Shown here piece by piece: positions 20,521-31,099 of a stretch of DNA of 64,000 nt (positions are counted from its first letter, which is position 1; the number at the start of each line of letters is the position of its first letter). Source of the DNA: Leptodontidium sp. MPI-SDFR-AT-0119. Its lineage: Eukaryota; Ascomycota; Leotiomycetes; Helotiales; Leptodontidiaceae. Below the pieces are notes generated by a model that was given only the letters and a program-made list of their open reading frames with translations, did not search any database and had not been told where the DNA came from. The position numbers were made by a program, and so were the translations under genes. The stretch covers positions 558,001-622,000 of the forward strand of contig JAHLEZ010000017.1 of assembly GCA_020726505.1 (NCBI GenBank), read 5' to 3'.

Positions 20521-22809
20521 GCCATTGAGCTTACATAATTCAAACCCCGAGGTAGAAATTCCCGATCTTCGTGCATCTCTGGCTACAGTACTGTACGCTG
20601 GTGTGGAGAACAACCACCAGATAAACACTTCGGCCTTATTCTTTGACTCGACAACGGCGTTTGTCGCACCCGGAACTCCTTCCTCTCACTCTCGTCAAGA
20701 TTGCCGTCGTCTCAACGTTGAATTCAACGTCGGTGCTTCATACGACCAGTGGGACGTTGCGCACCTCATATACCATACTCTACTTCGCACGCACACACAA
20801 AGCTCAGGCATTCAGCTGTGTTCAATATCGTCAGCGACTAAAGACTCTGCGGGACGATCAAAGCGGTGATTTCATCGACACGCCCCTAATCGCCAAATGC
20901 CCTCAATCCTACGGGTAGCGGAACCAGACGACTCTGTCATTCCAAGCAAGGAGCAAATCCAGAAGGTCCTAAAGACAAGCCATGATCGCTGGCAGCAATA
21001 TATCAAGCAGGCGATGGAGCAGCCATTAATCTTGCTTGATTACTTAGAACTTAGTAATTTGATAGATAGGATCCCAGCAATTCCTACTGGTCGCCTTCGA
21101 ATGAATGGACGGACGGTGTTCGGCCAGTCAACATAGAAGTTCAAACACCAAGACGAGTACAATTTGGGAGAGTTCACGAGCAATTTGAGGCCTATGACAC
21201 TAGGCATTACACGCCCTACGATATGCACGACAGAGGGCTCAAGCTTTCGTCACTGGAGAGAGAATACTAGTGGAAGTCTCGAAGCTGGCAATTGCCTTGC
21301 AATTTTGATATTTACTTGGGCATACATCTTATCTGCGCGACTAGTTGAGCTTCGAGGCGGGTCGATTCGGTACGCGGAAATGCTCGCACCAATCGTTGAT
21401 GATACATCGGAGGATCAAGCCACTTCTCGAGATGTTTTCGTTAATACTGAAGACACTGATTCCGCTGCTGTTCGTTGGTGGCGTGTAATCCTAGCTCGTG
21501 GGCAAGGGTGGCAGGCTGCTGTCCACAAAGATTCAGCATGCTTGTCTCCCTGGTCTATCAGCTATCAAGGCAATTAATGTTTAAAGGTCAACCTCCGTCC
21601 AAGCGCTTTTGTCGAACATACCTCAGGGACCCTTTGCCCCTCTTCTTCTCAGGCCGTGGGCTACCTCGCCGATTTCTGCGCCCTTCACCACCTTCGCAGC
21701 CAATCGTCCGCAGCCCGTGCAGCAGCCTTAGTTTTGCCATTGCACAACTCCCTACGCCAACATGCGGTCTTACCAGAGATTATTCTTGTGAAGTCTCACG
21801 ATACGCCATCTACAAAGCTAGATTTCTCTAAAGAAGAGCATGAGTTACCCTACCTTATGACTTTGAGCTGCACAGCAAGAATGCTCGATTCGGCAATTTG
21901 GGGGGTGTTTTGGGAACCAGGTATTTACTACAATCTTGTTAGCGCTTGGTTTCGCCCTATCCTAGATAGCCTAACTCCCATCATTAAAAGTGGCAACTTC
22001 GAGTTGCTTGCGAAGGTTATGGCTGTTCGCCGTCCAAAAGACTCTCCCCTATGGATTGGCAGCATTTTGACCAGCCTCACACCAAGCAGAATAATTCACT
22101 TCCTCGAACACCTAGAAGGCACTTTGTCAAGTCCTGATCCTGACGTAGCGGCTTGGACCTCCTCTCCGCAGTCTTTATGGATCTAATTGGCTCGGGCCTC
22201 TATGTACATCATTCGAAAATCCAATGAGCTAATGTCTGGCGATTGCGATATAATTGTCAAAACGAATACCCTCCACCTAGCCCATATTAGAATCCGCCAT
22301 TGACAGGGTGGCCTCCATTCGGTCTCGTGCCGCATACCTCTGTCGATCTTGAGATCTGGCCTCATACTAATTGCAACAGGCACGAGAGGGAATATAGTCA
22401 TTGGAATTAGATTATGGCGGATGGAAAGTGACTTATAGACCGTGGCTTTAACAAATCTAGTATGATATGTAGTTTATCTCATATCGACGTTGATGATTTT
22501 GGCTACGAGGATTTAGCGCCAAGAGAAGTCCAGAGTCTTGATATCGACTTAAACGTGTCGGAAGAGGCAACGAAAGGTGCATTCGCATGGGTTATCGACG
22601 GAGGACACAACCCTGAGATAGAAGGGGTTTTTAATCATCCGTGGCTTATGTGGGATAATGGTGATGACAGTGATTCATCGTCAACTGCAGACTCAGTTGG
22701 CGTCAAGGAGACATCCAATGACAATTTCTCTATTGGACGGTTCTTGGAAGAGTCAGATCCTCCTCAAGGAAATGGAGTCGATCCGATTGAGCGAACTCGA
22801 GGACGTTGA
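20521..22809 (+). pseudogene. Multiply broken repetitive ORF, unknown family
   Basis: A single ancestral protein can be followed through several frames: PSKEQIQKVLKTSHDRWQQY (~20950), RRVQFGRVHEQFEAYDTRHYTPYDMHDRGLKL (~21150-21250), GSLEAGNCLAILIFTWAYIL, AVRWWRVILARGQGWQAAVHKDS, then another frame for VGYLADFCALHHLRSQ, FWEPGIYYNLVSAWFRPILDSL and GSILTSLTPSRIIHFLEHLEG, and after several stops SHIDVDDFGYEDLAPREVQSLDIDLN and GVFNHPWLMWDNGDDSD. At least four frameshifts or stops interrupt it. It resembles a widespread uncharacterised fungal protein seen in many near-identical copies, consistent with a mobile or amplified element, but no transposase or RT motif is visible. Confidence 0.6.
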
Positions 22810-22816
22810 AGAAGCC

Positions 22817-22957
22817 GTTAAAGATACTTGCTTTGTTGGAAAATCTTGACAACTGAACTTAATCGCCGAAAAGAATGACAACCACTCGAGCCAAGTCTTG
22901 AAGTGGAAGGACTCCGCGGAAGTGAAAGCAAATGTTGCATAAAATATTAGAAGAAGT
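22817..22957 (+). repeat. Direct repeat, right copy (~140 bp)
   Basis: It follows the last recognisable coding block of the broken element and pairs with 20305..20444 in direct orientation. It is less AT-rich than the left copy. It may be a terminal direct repeat of a non-autonomous element, or the 3' tail of tandemly arranged copies. No target-site duplication was identified. Confidence 0.65.
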
Positions 22958-23362
22958 CTATCCGCAACTCATATTTCATGGGTTTCTCTCGAAACCCACC
23001 TAAGTAGGAATTCTATAGAGGTAGGTTGTTTCTGGCTTGGCCTTTGGCACGTCACTACTTAGCCTTGTCTGTGACATTGGACAAGTGCACAGAGTATGGA
23101 GCTGGAATACCAGTTTCATTCGAATGGATATTCTTGGCTATACAATACTAAGGTCTCCCTCTTTGAATACAAATTTAAATTTGGTTCTGATATCTCCAGG
23201 CTATTCAATGTGTCCGCTTCATCTCTTCGTCAATGTTTCTGCGAATCTGCTTTCCATAAGCTCCGATCATACATGATGTGTCGGGAGTTACTTGATTGAA
23301 GGGTCAAGCTGACTTCGATGTTCTCTCATCCTTTGATGGCGAAATCAAATTCCCATGATGAG

Positions 23363-23697
23363 AATTGTCGTTCACAGTGCACCTTGAGTCCAGTGATAAT
23401 TGGTACATCCATGTCATTCCGCCAAGGCGATCTGCCAATCCTACTGAGGCTGATGTTGTAACTTGCATGCTGTGCCCCAATAAGCTGACCGTCTTGGCTG
23501 CAACAATACTTGTCCCTGCAAATTATGGGCTTGCCAATCAGGAGCTTCGAATCGTACTCGATGTTCGAAATTCGACCCCAGAAATGAAGCTCTTCTCCTA
23601 TTTTGGAAGTACCTTGGTGAAATCGTACATCACAACGCCAGGTCCCAATCAAGGTTTGGCTGCGCCAACATGTCAAGCATATGTACATGCTAACTGA
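23363..23697 (+). other. Orphan ORF fragment, possible exon
   Basis: A 110-codon open stretch opens right after an in-frame TGA (23359) and lacks an ATG; an AG acceptor ends at 23362. It contains WYIHVIPPRRSANPTEADVV and LRIVLDVRNSTPEMKLFSYF, and ends at TGA 23695. A 67-codon frame at 23096-23299 (MELEYQFHSNGYSWLY) could be its upstream exon, but no convincing donor joins them. The minus strand is also open here. It may be the remnant of a gene at the edge of the repeat island. Confidence 0.2.
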
Positions 23698-23875
23698 TTA
23701 CATTTGACAAATGGGTTTTAGACAAATGGTATTTTTAAATTGCTGAGCGGCAAAGTTCTAGGCATTGTTCAAGAAAAGTGCATATAAGGAGATGTTATCT
23801 GCAATTAAAAATGAAGGCTGCATGTTACTTTACTTCTTCAATCAGTACCATTCAAACATGCTGAAATCGCTAATC

Positions 23876-24999
23876 ATGTCTTCTCAACGACAGTCTACTG
23901 CCCTTTTATTAGTTCTAGGCGCTATACTTCTCTGCCTTGTGGACTACACCTCAGCGGTAAAAATCAGGGGCGGAGCCGATCCAACTATTATGAAAATCGG
24001 AGACACATATTATTCCGCTGAGTCTTCAGGTGGAATATACGTTCGTGCGGCATCATCACTCGAAGGTCTCGGTGCACCCGACGTTCGACGAGTGAAGGTT
24101 TGGTCTGATACCATCGGCGATGTCTGGGCTCCAGAAATTACCACGGATCTGGGAAGGACTTTTATACATTTCTCTGCTGGCAAAGATGCTGCTCATAGAA
24201 TGTATGTTATCAGTGCCGATTCGCCTTTGGACTCATACTCGGCTGAGGAGAAATTGGCTTTGCCAGATGACCAGGTATGTATATTCTCCCATATCCTCCC
24301 AACACAATGATCCGGGGATAACCAATCGAACCTCGCTAACTTTCTGTCTAGTGGGCTATCGATGGTACATTTTTCGTGTTCGAGGGACTAGGCTGGTTTG
24401 TCTGGTCTGGGTGGGCAAGCGAAAGCCAGAACTCAGAGCAGAATCTGTATATCTGCCGTATGGACAGTCCCTCCAAACCCATCGGCCAACGATACATCAT
24501 CTCGCAACCCCGAGAAGGGTGGGAACAAGGCGACAGCCCCCTCATCAACGAAGGACCAGAAGCAATTGTGGATCCGAATGGACAGCTGCACATCGTGTAC
24601 TCGGCAAATGGGAGCTGGAATAACAAGTACTGCCTTGCAGATCTCCGTCTTCGTAAAGGAGGCAATCCTCAGTATGTCTGGGATTGGTATAAATCAAACG
24701 GCTGTCTATTCGGATCGCATCAGGAGAGGATGATGAAAGGCTGGGATGCGACTCTGTATATCGACGGACCTGGACACCACACATTCGCTCTGACTGACGG
24801 CGCCGTGAACCAAAGCCCTGGCGGAACTTCTGCCATTCCTTTCGTGTTCCATGGCGTTGAAAAGGGGACGGAATATAATTGGGGGAACCGGGCTTGGTTC
24901 ACAGGGAGTTTCGTATGGTGGAGCAAGACTACGTATAGTCGAAAGAATGTACCAGGAGACTCGAGCAACGAGGGCTACAGCTTCAAGTTTTTCGAATGA
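23876..24999 (+). CDS. Secreted glycoside hydrolase family 43-like enzyme
   Basis: Exons 23876..24274 and 24352..24999 give 348 residues; the 77-nt intron joins LALPDDQ to WAIDGTFF. A signal peptide (ALLLVLGAILLCLVDYTSA) precedes the mature domain; an ATG at 23858 would extend the N-terminus by six residues. The five-bladed propeller signature is clear: GGADPTIMKIGDTYYSAES (catalytic base Asp), DVWAPEIT, WAIDGTFFVF (pKa-modulating Asp) and NEGPEAIVDPNGQLHIVYSA (acid Glu), with GWDATLYIDGPGHHTFAL near the end. This fits secreted alpha-L-arabinofuranosidase/xylosidase-type GH43 enzymes acting on plant arabinoxylan or arabinan; exact specificity cannot be read. No carbohydrate-binding module is appended. 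Confidence 0.88.
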
Positions 25000-26144
25000 T
25001 TAACGGCTTGGAGCCTTCATAAGACTGTTGAAACGGCGTTTGTACACCTTTATTTGTAAAATTAAAATAAGCCAGCATTTTTGACACCTTCATGCCTCTC
25101 TTTCGTGGTAAAAGAAACTGGGACTTGACAGAAAACATGTCAAAGTAGTCTCGGCATAATGCAACCTGCCATGCAAACAGATACCCTCAACATTATGCTA
25201 GGACTGTATAGACTGTTCGGTTGGGATACCTTCTAATCAGAATTTACCACTAACAGACGGAGTGGTTTCAGCATGAATACTCCATGGCCCAAGCCTCTTG
25301 TTAATTCTGAGTTCAACATAAGCGCTTGTTACAAGTGTCACTATAATCACACCATATATATATAACACCAGATGACGCAAAATACTGTTGTCTTTACGCT
25401 TAGTGGTCGTACCGTGAAAGATTCCTCTGGTCAGCTTGGTGGCTGGTAATACCACCTTTCCAACACTGTCTTCAGTCTGCCATCTGTATCCAAAACAACT
25501 AAATGGTCATTCAAGCAGATGTAACTTGGCTCACCCGAGTCATTGTTAGAATCGCCCTTTTCCATTACTTTAACTTATGCACAAAACGAACAAAGAAGAA
25601 ACATGTAGAGTTGCAAAGCCGTACCGCCAAGCAGGAACCTTTCTGATGGTCTCAGAAGCCTCCGAACAGAGGCTCATCTTGCACTTCGGTGAGGGCCAAA
25701 CTTGCGACTTGAGCGCTACAATTGGACAGTTGGAGTATTGCAATACCGTCGGTAGAGCTCTATGTGCTAGAAGCGGTTATTACTGGCGGGAAATTGCAGG
25801 AAAGCAGCGAAACCTGCACTTCCAGTGGAAGAACACTAGAGAATCTCTCTCGATTTAGCTATTGCAATTGGACGTCTCGAGAGACAGCCCTACTTTTAAG
25901 ACTTGGTTTGGTGAGACCATGACGTGAATGTACTCAGGCAGCGCCGTGTTTATTATGAATCGGGCTGAAGCAATGGAAACAAGAGGGCTTTGAAGGGGAA
26001 CAGATAAGTATTTAAAGCCCCCTGAAAGCACCCTTTTCTCCTATCATTCTTCATCAATACTCACAATCACATAACAGACTTCAGGCCATTAAATCCACAA
26101 CGCCACAGCCCGGCAAATTCCAATCAGTACAACAATCAATCAAA
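25000..26144. other. Intergenic; TATA-like element upstream of the secreted-protein gene
   Basis: About 1.1 kb without a supported gene. A TATTTAAAG box near 26009 lies about 135 bp before the start at 26145, with CT- and CA-rich leader sequence after it, a typical strong fungal promoter layout. Confidence 0.4.
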
Positions 26145-26455
26145 ATGCAATTCTTCACCACCATCCAACTTCTGGCTCTCCTCACCACCGCGCTCTCGCC
26201 ATGCCCAACAACGTCAAAGCTCGTGACTCATTCCTCGAGGCACGAGCCGACTGTAGCAGAATCCGTAAGTGACTGCCACTCTTTGTTTACTCCAAGTTCG
26301 TTCACGCTTTGTACTTACATTTCTACCCAGTGCCGACCTGCGATGGCGGTCACATCGTCGACCAAACCAACTGTCGCTGTAGAGGTCAGAAGGAGACTTG
26401 TGACCTCTGGACTTGCCCTGGTGGATCTAGAGGTTCACCCGAGTCTTCGAAATGA
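26145..26455 (+). pseudogene. Small secreted cysteine-rich protein gene, frame broken
   Basis: The ATG at 26145 starts a good signal peptide (MQFFTTIQLLALLTTALS). The same strand encodes a cysteine-rich mature part in another frame, from about 26201 (ADCSRI) across an intron (26265..26330, GTAAGT...CCCAG) to TCDGGHIVDQTNCRCRGQK and TCDLWTCPGG, stop at 26453-26455. The two parts are out of frame by two bases at a CTCTC run near 26193-26198. Without those two bases exon 1 would end in phase 1 and the splice would be in frame. The product would be about 80 residues with six cysteines, like many fungal secreted effectors or antimicrobial-type proteins. A sequencing error or allelic lesion are both possible. 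Function unknown. Confidence 0.6.
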
Positions 26456-27126
26456 TGCGCTGTATAATGGTTGGGACGAAAAAACTACAAATACTGTACA
26501 TGCTACAGCACAGATTTCACAACTTTCTATATTCGCTAGATTGCTTTATATGATTTCGAAGAATCATGGTACACATAGTCGCTCGTTACCAATGAAATCC
26601 AATTTGCCTGGGCCTGGGCATGACTCAAGTAGTTTCCTCTCCGCATCTCATACTTTGTGATTTTCATAGCTGGCCAGCTTGATTAAACTTTATCTCTGCT
26701 ATGACTAAACATACTGGTGGACATAATTGATTGAACCATTCATACCCTCTGGGAATATTTTATCTCTCTACTTTATCGAAATTTTGACCTCCCTATCACT
26801 TCAAACTTTTGAGGCATGTGAAGTTCCATTTCGACCCAAAAACTCTATAGGTGTGGCAATGCTAATCAAGTTCTCATTTGATTAATTCACCTTGAACTTT
26901 CTCCTGACCTTTTCAAATAATCCACTGGAACTGTATGAACTGATTGTTTTGATCTCGCTTGTAGGTCCACTTTTGGAGCAACCAATTAGCGCCGACCTTC
27001 ATGGCGGAGAGCCTCAACCTCAAGAACCAGAGACACTTCACCCTAAACATTCAAACCGCGACCAATCCCTCAACTTCTCCGCTAACAGAAACTGCCTCTT
27101 AGTCGACAACCTGCGACAATGTAATC
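26456..27126. other. Intergenic and 5' leader of the SR140-like gene
   Basis: AT-rich DNA followed from about 26990 by a C/A-rich, T-poor stretch typical of the 5' leader of the next gene. No separate gene is supported. Confidence 0.45.
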
Positions 27127-29613
27127 ATGTCCTCCGACAAGAAAATCGTCGAATTCCCCCACGCAGAGAACAAGCTCCAAGCCCCCTCCAAAAAGTCCCT
27201 CTTCGAGCGCCAGAAAGCAGAACAAGAAGCAAAGCGTCTGCGAGAAGAAGCCGAGACCAAGGCCGTGTACGAGGACTTCGTAAAGAGTTTTGACGACGAG
27301 GATGAACCTTCTGCTGGCGCGTCGGGATACGGTCGCGATGAGGGACAGAGATATGGAGGAGGGTTCGGCGGGGGCGCGCCGAAGAGACATTTTGCGCCGA
27401 GTGGACCTGCAGCTGGAAGGGGATATGGAGAGAGGGAGAGAGGAGGGAGAATGCCGAGTGGAGTTGGAAGTTTAGGACCGCCGCCGAACCTGGCGAAGAA
27501 GAGGACGTACGAGGGCTTTCAGCGTGGGGAGAGGAGGGATGATAGGGGATTGCTGGCTTTTGACGATTATGAGTACGAGGATAGGGCGCCGAAAAGGGCA
27601 TTGAACAATGAGGATGACGATGAGGATGCGAGGGAAGCGGAGAGGGAGGAGGAGAGAGCTGTTCCAAAGCCGACTTTGAGGCTGGCTTCACTGCCTCCAG
27701 GGACATCTCCTGCAGTTATAAAGGCATTACTGCCTGCGAACTTGAAGGTTGATTCTGTTAGGATCTTGCCACCTTCTGGACCGGTGGTTTATACGGAGAG
27801 AAAGAGTATGTCTGCTATTGTCACGCTGGCAAAGGATACAGCTGCGAATGATATCGACACCGCTGTCAATGGGTTGCAGAATAGGTATCTGGGATATGGA
27901 TACTATCTCAACCTTCATCGTCATCTATCTTCTGCAGCAATCTCAAGCTCCTCGGCTGTTCCAACTCTAGGAAGCTCTGGAGCTTCACAGCCCTTTGGCG
28001 CAAAGGCAGTTGATGTCGCATCAGCAGGTAGAGGCCATGCTCCACCACCACACCAAAGAGGGTTCGCTCCTCCAACTTCCTATGGCCCTCCAGCACCCCA
28101 AATGAACCGTGGACCTGTTCTCCACGTCCCTGTCCAAGCACCACGGGACATCAAAGAGCTAAAACTCATCCACAAAGTTATCGAGAATCTACTCACCCAC
28201 GGCCCAGAATTCGAAGCTCTCCTAATGAGCAGACCCGATGTTCAGCGCGAAGAAAAATGGGCATGGATCTGGGATCCCAGAAGTACAGGCGGCGTATGGT
28301 ACCGCTGGCGCCTCTGGGAAGTCCTCACAGGCTCAACAACCAAACGTGGTCAAGGCAAATACCTACCTCTCTTCGAAGGCTCCTCAGCATGGAAATCACC
28401 AGACCAGCCACTCGCCTACGAATACACGACGCAACTCTCGGAATTCGTCTCGGACTCCGAATACAACTCCTCAGACGACGATGAATCCGGAGATGAAGGC
28501 GGATCGCGTCGCCAGAATCAAAATCACGGTGCTGGTGGACCGCCTGATCCAAGTTCTCTTGTCGATGACGGGAAGGCTTACTTGAACCCCCTCGAGAAAG
28601 CAAAATTCACACACCTCCTCTCTCGCCTCCCTACAAGTACAGGTAAACTCCGCAAGGGCGACGTCGCGCGCGTAACCGCCTTCGCTATATCTCATGCTGG
28701 CCGTGGCGCAGACGAAGTTGTATCTATGATCCTATCTAACATCGCCAAACCATTCGCATACACATCCGCCAATCCCTCCTCACGCAAAGAGAAAGCCGAG
28801 CGTGAAGCTGAGAAAGAAGGCCCTGGTGAAGACGATGAAGAAGACACCAGCGCCGCATCCCTCATCGGTCTTTACCTCATCAGCGACATCCTCTCCTCAT
28901 CATCCACCTCCGGCGTACGACACGCATGGCGCTATCGCTCCCTCTTCGAAAACGCTTTGAAAGCCCGACACACATTCGAAGAACTAGGACGCATGGAAAG
29001 GAAAATGTCATGGGGGAAACTTAAAGCCGAGAAGTGGAAACGGAGTGTGGGGATGGTGCTTAGTCTTTGGGAAGGCTGGTGCGTTTTCCCTGTTGAGAGC
29101 CAGGAGGGGTTCGTGAAGGCGTTCAATGAGCCGCCCAGGACGAAAGCGGAGGAGAGCGAGGCGAGGAGGAGGGAGGAGGAGGATAGAGAGGGGGAGAGGA
29201 GGGAGGGGAGTAGACGCTGGAAGGCTGTTGAGGTTGCGCCTGCTGCGAGGAATGAGGGAACAGAAGGTGGAGATGCTCCGGATGTGGAGGAGGAAGATGT
29301 AGATGGCGAACCTATGGATGAAGATGAGGATGTTGATGGTGAACCTATGCTAGATGATGATGGGGATCTTGATGGTGTCCCTATGGATGAAGATGAGCTC
29401 GATGGCGAACCTATGGCTGAAGACTCTGCTCCGTCACCGCCTCTTCCTGCGTCTACATCTGCTTTTGTGTCTATACCAGCAACTAGAGATCCAGACGAGA
29501 AGAATGATGCACCTGGGGACACAGCACAGTCTTTCTCGGGACAAGGAGGGCAGCAGAGGAGAGCGAGACCGAGAGCTGTGGATATGTTTGCAGATTCTGA
29601 TGATGAGGAGTAA
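27127..29613 (+). CDS. SR140/U2SURP-like U2 snRNP-associated splicing factor
   Basis: An intronless 828-residue protein with the SR140 domain order. The N-terminus is a charged helix (KKSLFERQKAEQEAKRLREEAETKAVYEDF, about 22-52), then a Gly/Arg-rich linker. An RRM-like segment lies at about 178-275 (LASLPPGTSPAVIKALLPANLKVDSVRI ... GYGYYLNLHRHL). A SURP module lies at about 340-400 (LKLIHKVIENLLTHGPEFEALLM ... WIWDPRSTGGVWYRWRL), and a CID at about 485-665 (LNPLEKAKFTHLLSRLP ... ASLIGLYLISDIL). The acidic tail has four VDGEPM/LDGVPM repeats, as in SR140 proteins. It should act in the nucleus in U2-dependent splicing. The RRM is divergent, without a clear RNP1. Confidence 0.88.
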   Translation: MSSDKKIVEFPHAENKLQAPSKKSLFERQKAEQEAKRLREEAETKAVYEDFVKSFDDEDEPSAGASGYGRDEGQRYGGGFGGGAPKRHFAPSGPAAGRGYGERERGGRMPSGVGSLGPPPNLAKKRTYEGFQRGERRDDRGLLAFDDYEYEDRAPKRALNNEDDDEDAREAEREEERAVPKPTLRLASLPPGTSPAVIKALLPANLKVDSVRILPPSGPVVYTERKSMSAIVTLAKDTAANDIDTAVNGLQNRYLGYGYYLNLHRHLSSAAISSSSAVPTLGSSGASQPFGAKAVDVASAGRGHAPPPHQRGFAPPTSYGPPAPQMNRGPVLHVPVQAPRDIKELKLIHKVIENLLTHGPEFEALLMSRPDVQREEKWAWIWDPRSTGGVWYRWRLWEVLTGSTTKRGQGKYLPLFEGSSAWKSPDQPLAYEYTTQLSEFVSDSEYNSSDDDESGDEGGSRRQNQNHGAGGPPDPSSLVDDGKAYLNPLEKAKFTHLLSRLPTSTGKLRKGDVARVTAFAISHAGRGADEVVSMILSNIAKPFAYTSANPSSRKEKAEREAEKEGPGEDDEEDTSAASLIGLYLISDILSSSSTSGVRHAWRYRSLFENALKARHTFEELGRMERKMSWGKLKAEKWKRSVGMVLSLWEGWCVFPVESQEGFVKAFNEPPRTKAEESEARRREEEDREGERREGSRRWKAVEVAPAARNEGTEGGDAPDVEEEDVDGEPMDEDEDVDGEPMLDDDGDLDGVPMDEDELDGEPMAEDSAPSPPLPASTSAFVSIPATRDPDEKNDAPGDTAQSFSGQGGQQRRARPRAVDMFADSDDEE

Positions 29614-31099
29614 GTAAACCTCTCGCGCCATGACAGCCATAACCAGTCGGTGTGTATGTAGGAATATGTAATGAATACCTCATAAACAAATACCAGATGC
29701 TTCTACTTCTGCTTCTGCTTCCTAGAGTTGGGGAAAAGCTGTATTGGGTATTCTCTTGCTACTTTTATATACCTGCTTGAAGTTGCATTAACAAATTACA
29801 ACCCCTTTGGCGCGACTTGACTTGACTTCTGCTCGCTTCTGTCTGGTCTGGCCATGTCAATAGCCATCGTTCCTTTACCACCCTCCGAAATCGAGTTCTA
29901 GCAGCTAGTTTGGGAATCATCTCACCTCTCTCTTACTCCTACTCCCACGCATCTCTGAAATCACACAAAGTACAAAAGAACCAAGAAACCCGAGTCAAAG
30001 AGTGAGTGAGTGACTCCCCCTCATCTCTGATCACCTCGGCTTCTGTCCTTCTCTAGCTGCGGTCGGTAGGAGTTGTATGAATGAATGAATGACTGACGGG
30101 CTGGTATGCATCCATACTCTGAATTCTGGAAGGGATTTAGTTAGAGTTGGAATTTGAAACAAGCACGGCTATGGAAGAGGGGGAGAGGGGATAGGATAGA
30201 TAGAGATAAAGTCGATATATTGAGAACTTGATTACGGGTCTTCAACGAGGGAGACAGCGAGCGAGCTTTTCTGCTTTCCAACAGACAGCATCGAGGTCAA
30301 GAACAGCCAGCCAGTCTGTAACTCGGCCAGTTCTACAATTTCAGTCTACTCAAACTTCTCAGCGTTGGAAATTACAGCATCACAGTCATCAGGGATTTCG
30401 AGGCAAGTCACAAGTCACAAATCACATCACGTCAACAAGACGAGAGAGTATTATCTATCGTGTGAATTAGTCTATCTATGAAGATTCGCCAAATTCCTCA
30501 TCGACAGCCCAAACCATTAGTACAAGCCAGCTACTGAAAGCCACGCAAGTACGCCTTGAACCAGAGGTCCTCGGGTCTGCCACCACGACGTGTAAAAAAA
30601 AGAAAAAGGGTCAGCTCGACATCAAAACGTCCGTCTGTGTAGCTGCCCTATCGAAGATTCCCGCCTGAGATCTCCTAATCAGCAACCGAAGCTGACTATC
30701 AAGAGAAGAAATGTCTGGACCATTGAAGGCCAGAAGCAATTATTGACGGCATCTTCGTCCGGCGCACATGCCATCGCTTATGGGTGTGCAATCTATGTTC
30801 TTTGCAAGAAACAAGTAGCATGCTAAAAAAAATCAAATATGAAGAGCCTTTCTGGACTCTTTTCCCCGAACGCCGGTGCAATGCAGTGAAGTGTGTGTGG
30901 CAACTAGTGACCGAAGCAAGACTGTGGGTTTTGGAGGACAGTCCATAATGCTCGTCAAGAGTTCGCAGCTTTTGGAGAAGGTTTCGTGGATATCGTAAAT
31001 CGACAATACTTGTACAGTTGGTATTGGGAGGTGTTGGTACATCACGGTGGTTGTAGGCCGAGTGATCGTACCGCTGATGCAAATCGTGGCAAAGCCAGA
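29614..31099. other. Convergent intergenic region with short repeats
   Basis: 1.5 kb between the 3' ends of the SR140-like gene and TBP. It holds simple runs such as (GAGT)n near 30001 and (ATGA)n near 30074, and a purine-rich tract near 30590. No gene is supported; the right end is TBP 3' UTR. Confidence 0.5.

Noticed and set aside
24348..24665. 105-codon minus-strand frame in the GH43 gene
   Set aside because: Antisense shadow of the second GH43 exon, which has catalytic motifs on the plus strand.
28932..29522. Long minus-strand open frame of ~196 codons opposite the SR140-like gene
   Set aside because: It is Ser-rich mirror coding caused by the acidic repeat tail of the plus-strand gene. 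No domain or start context supports it.
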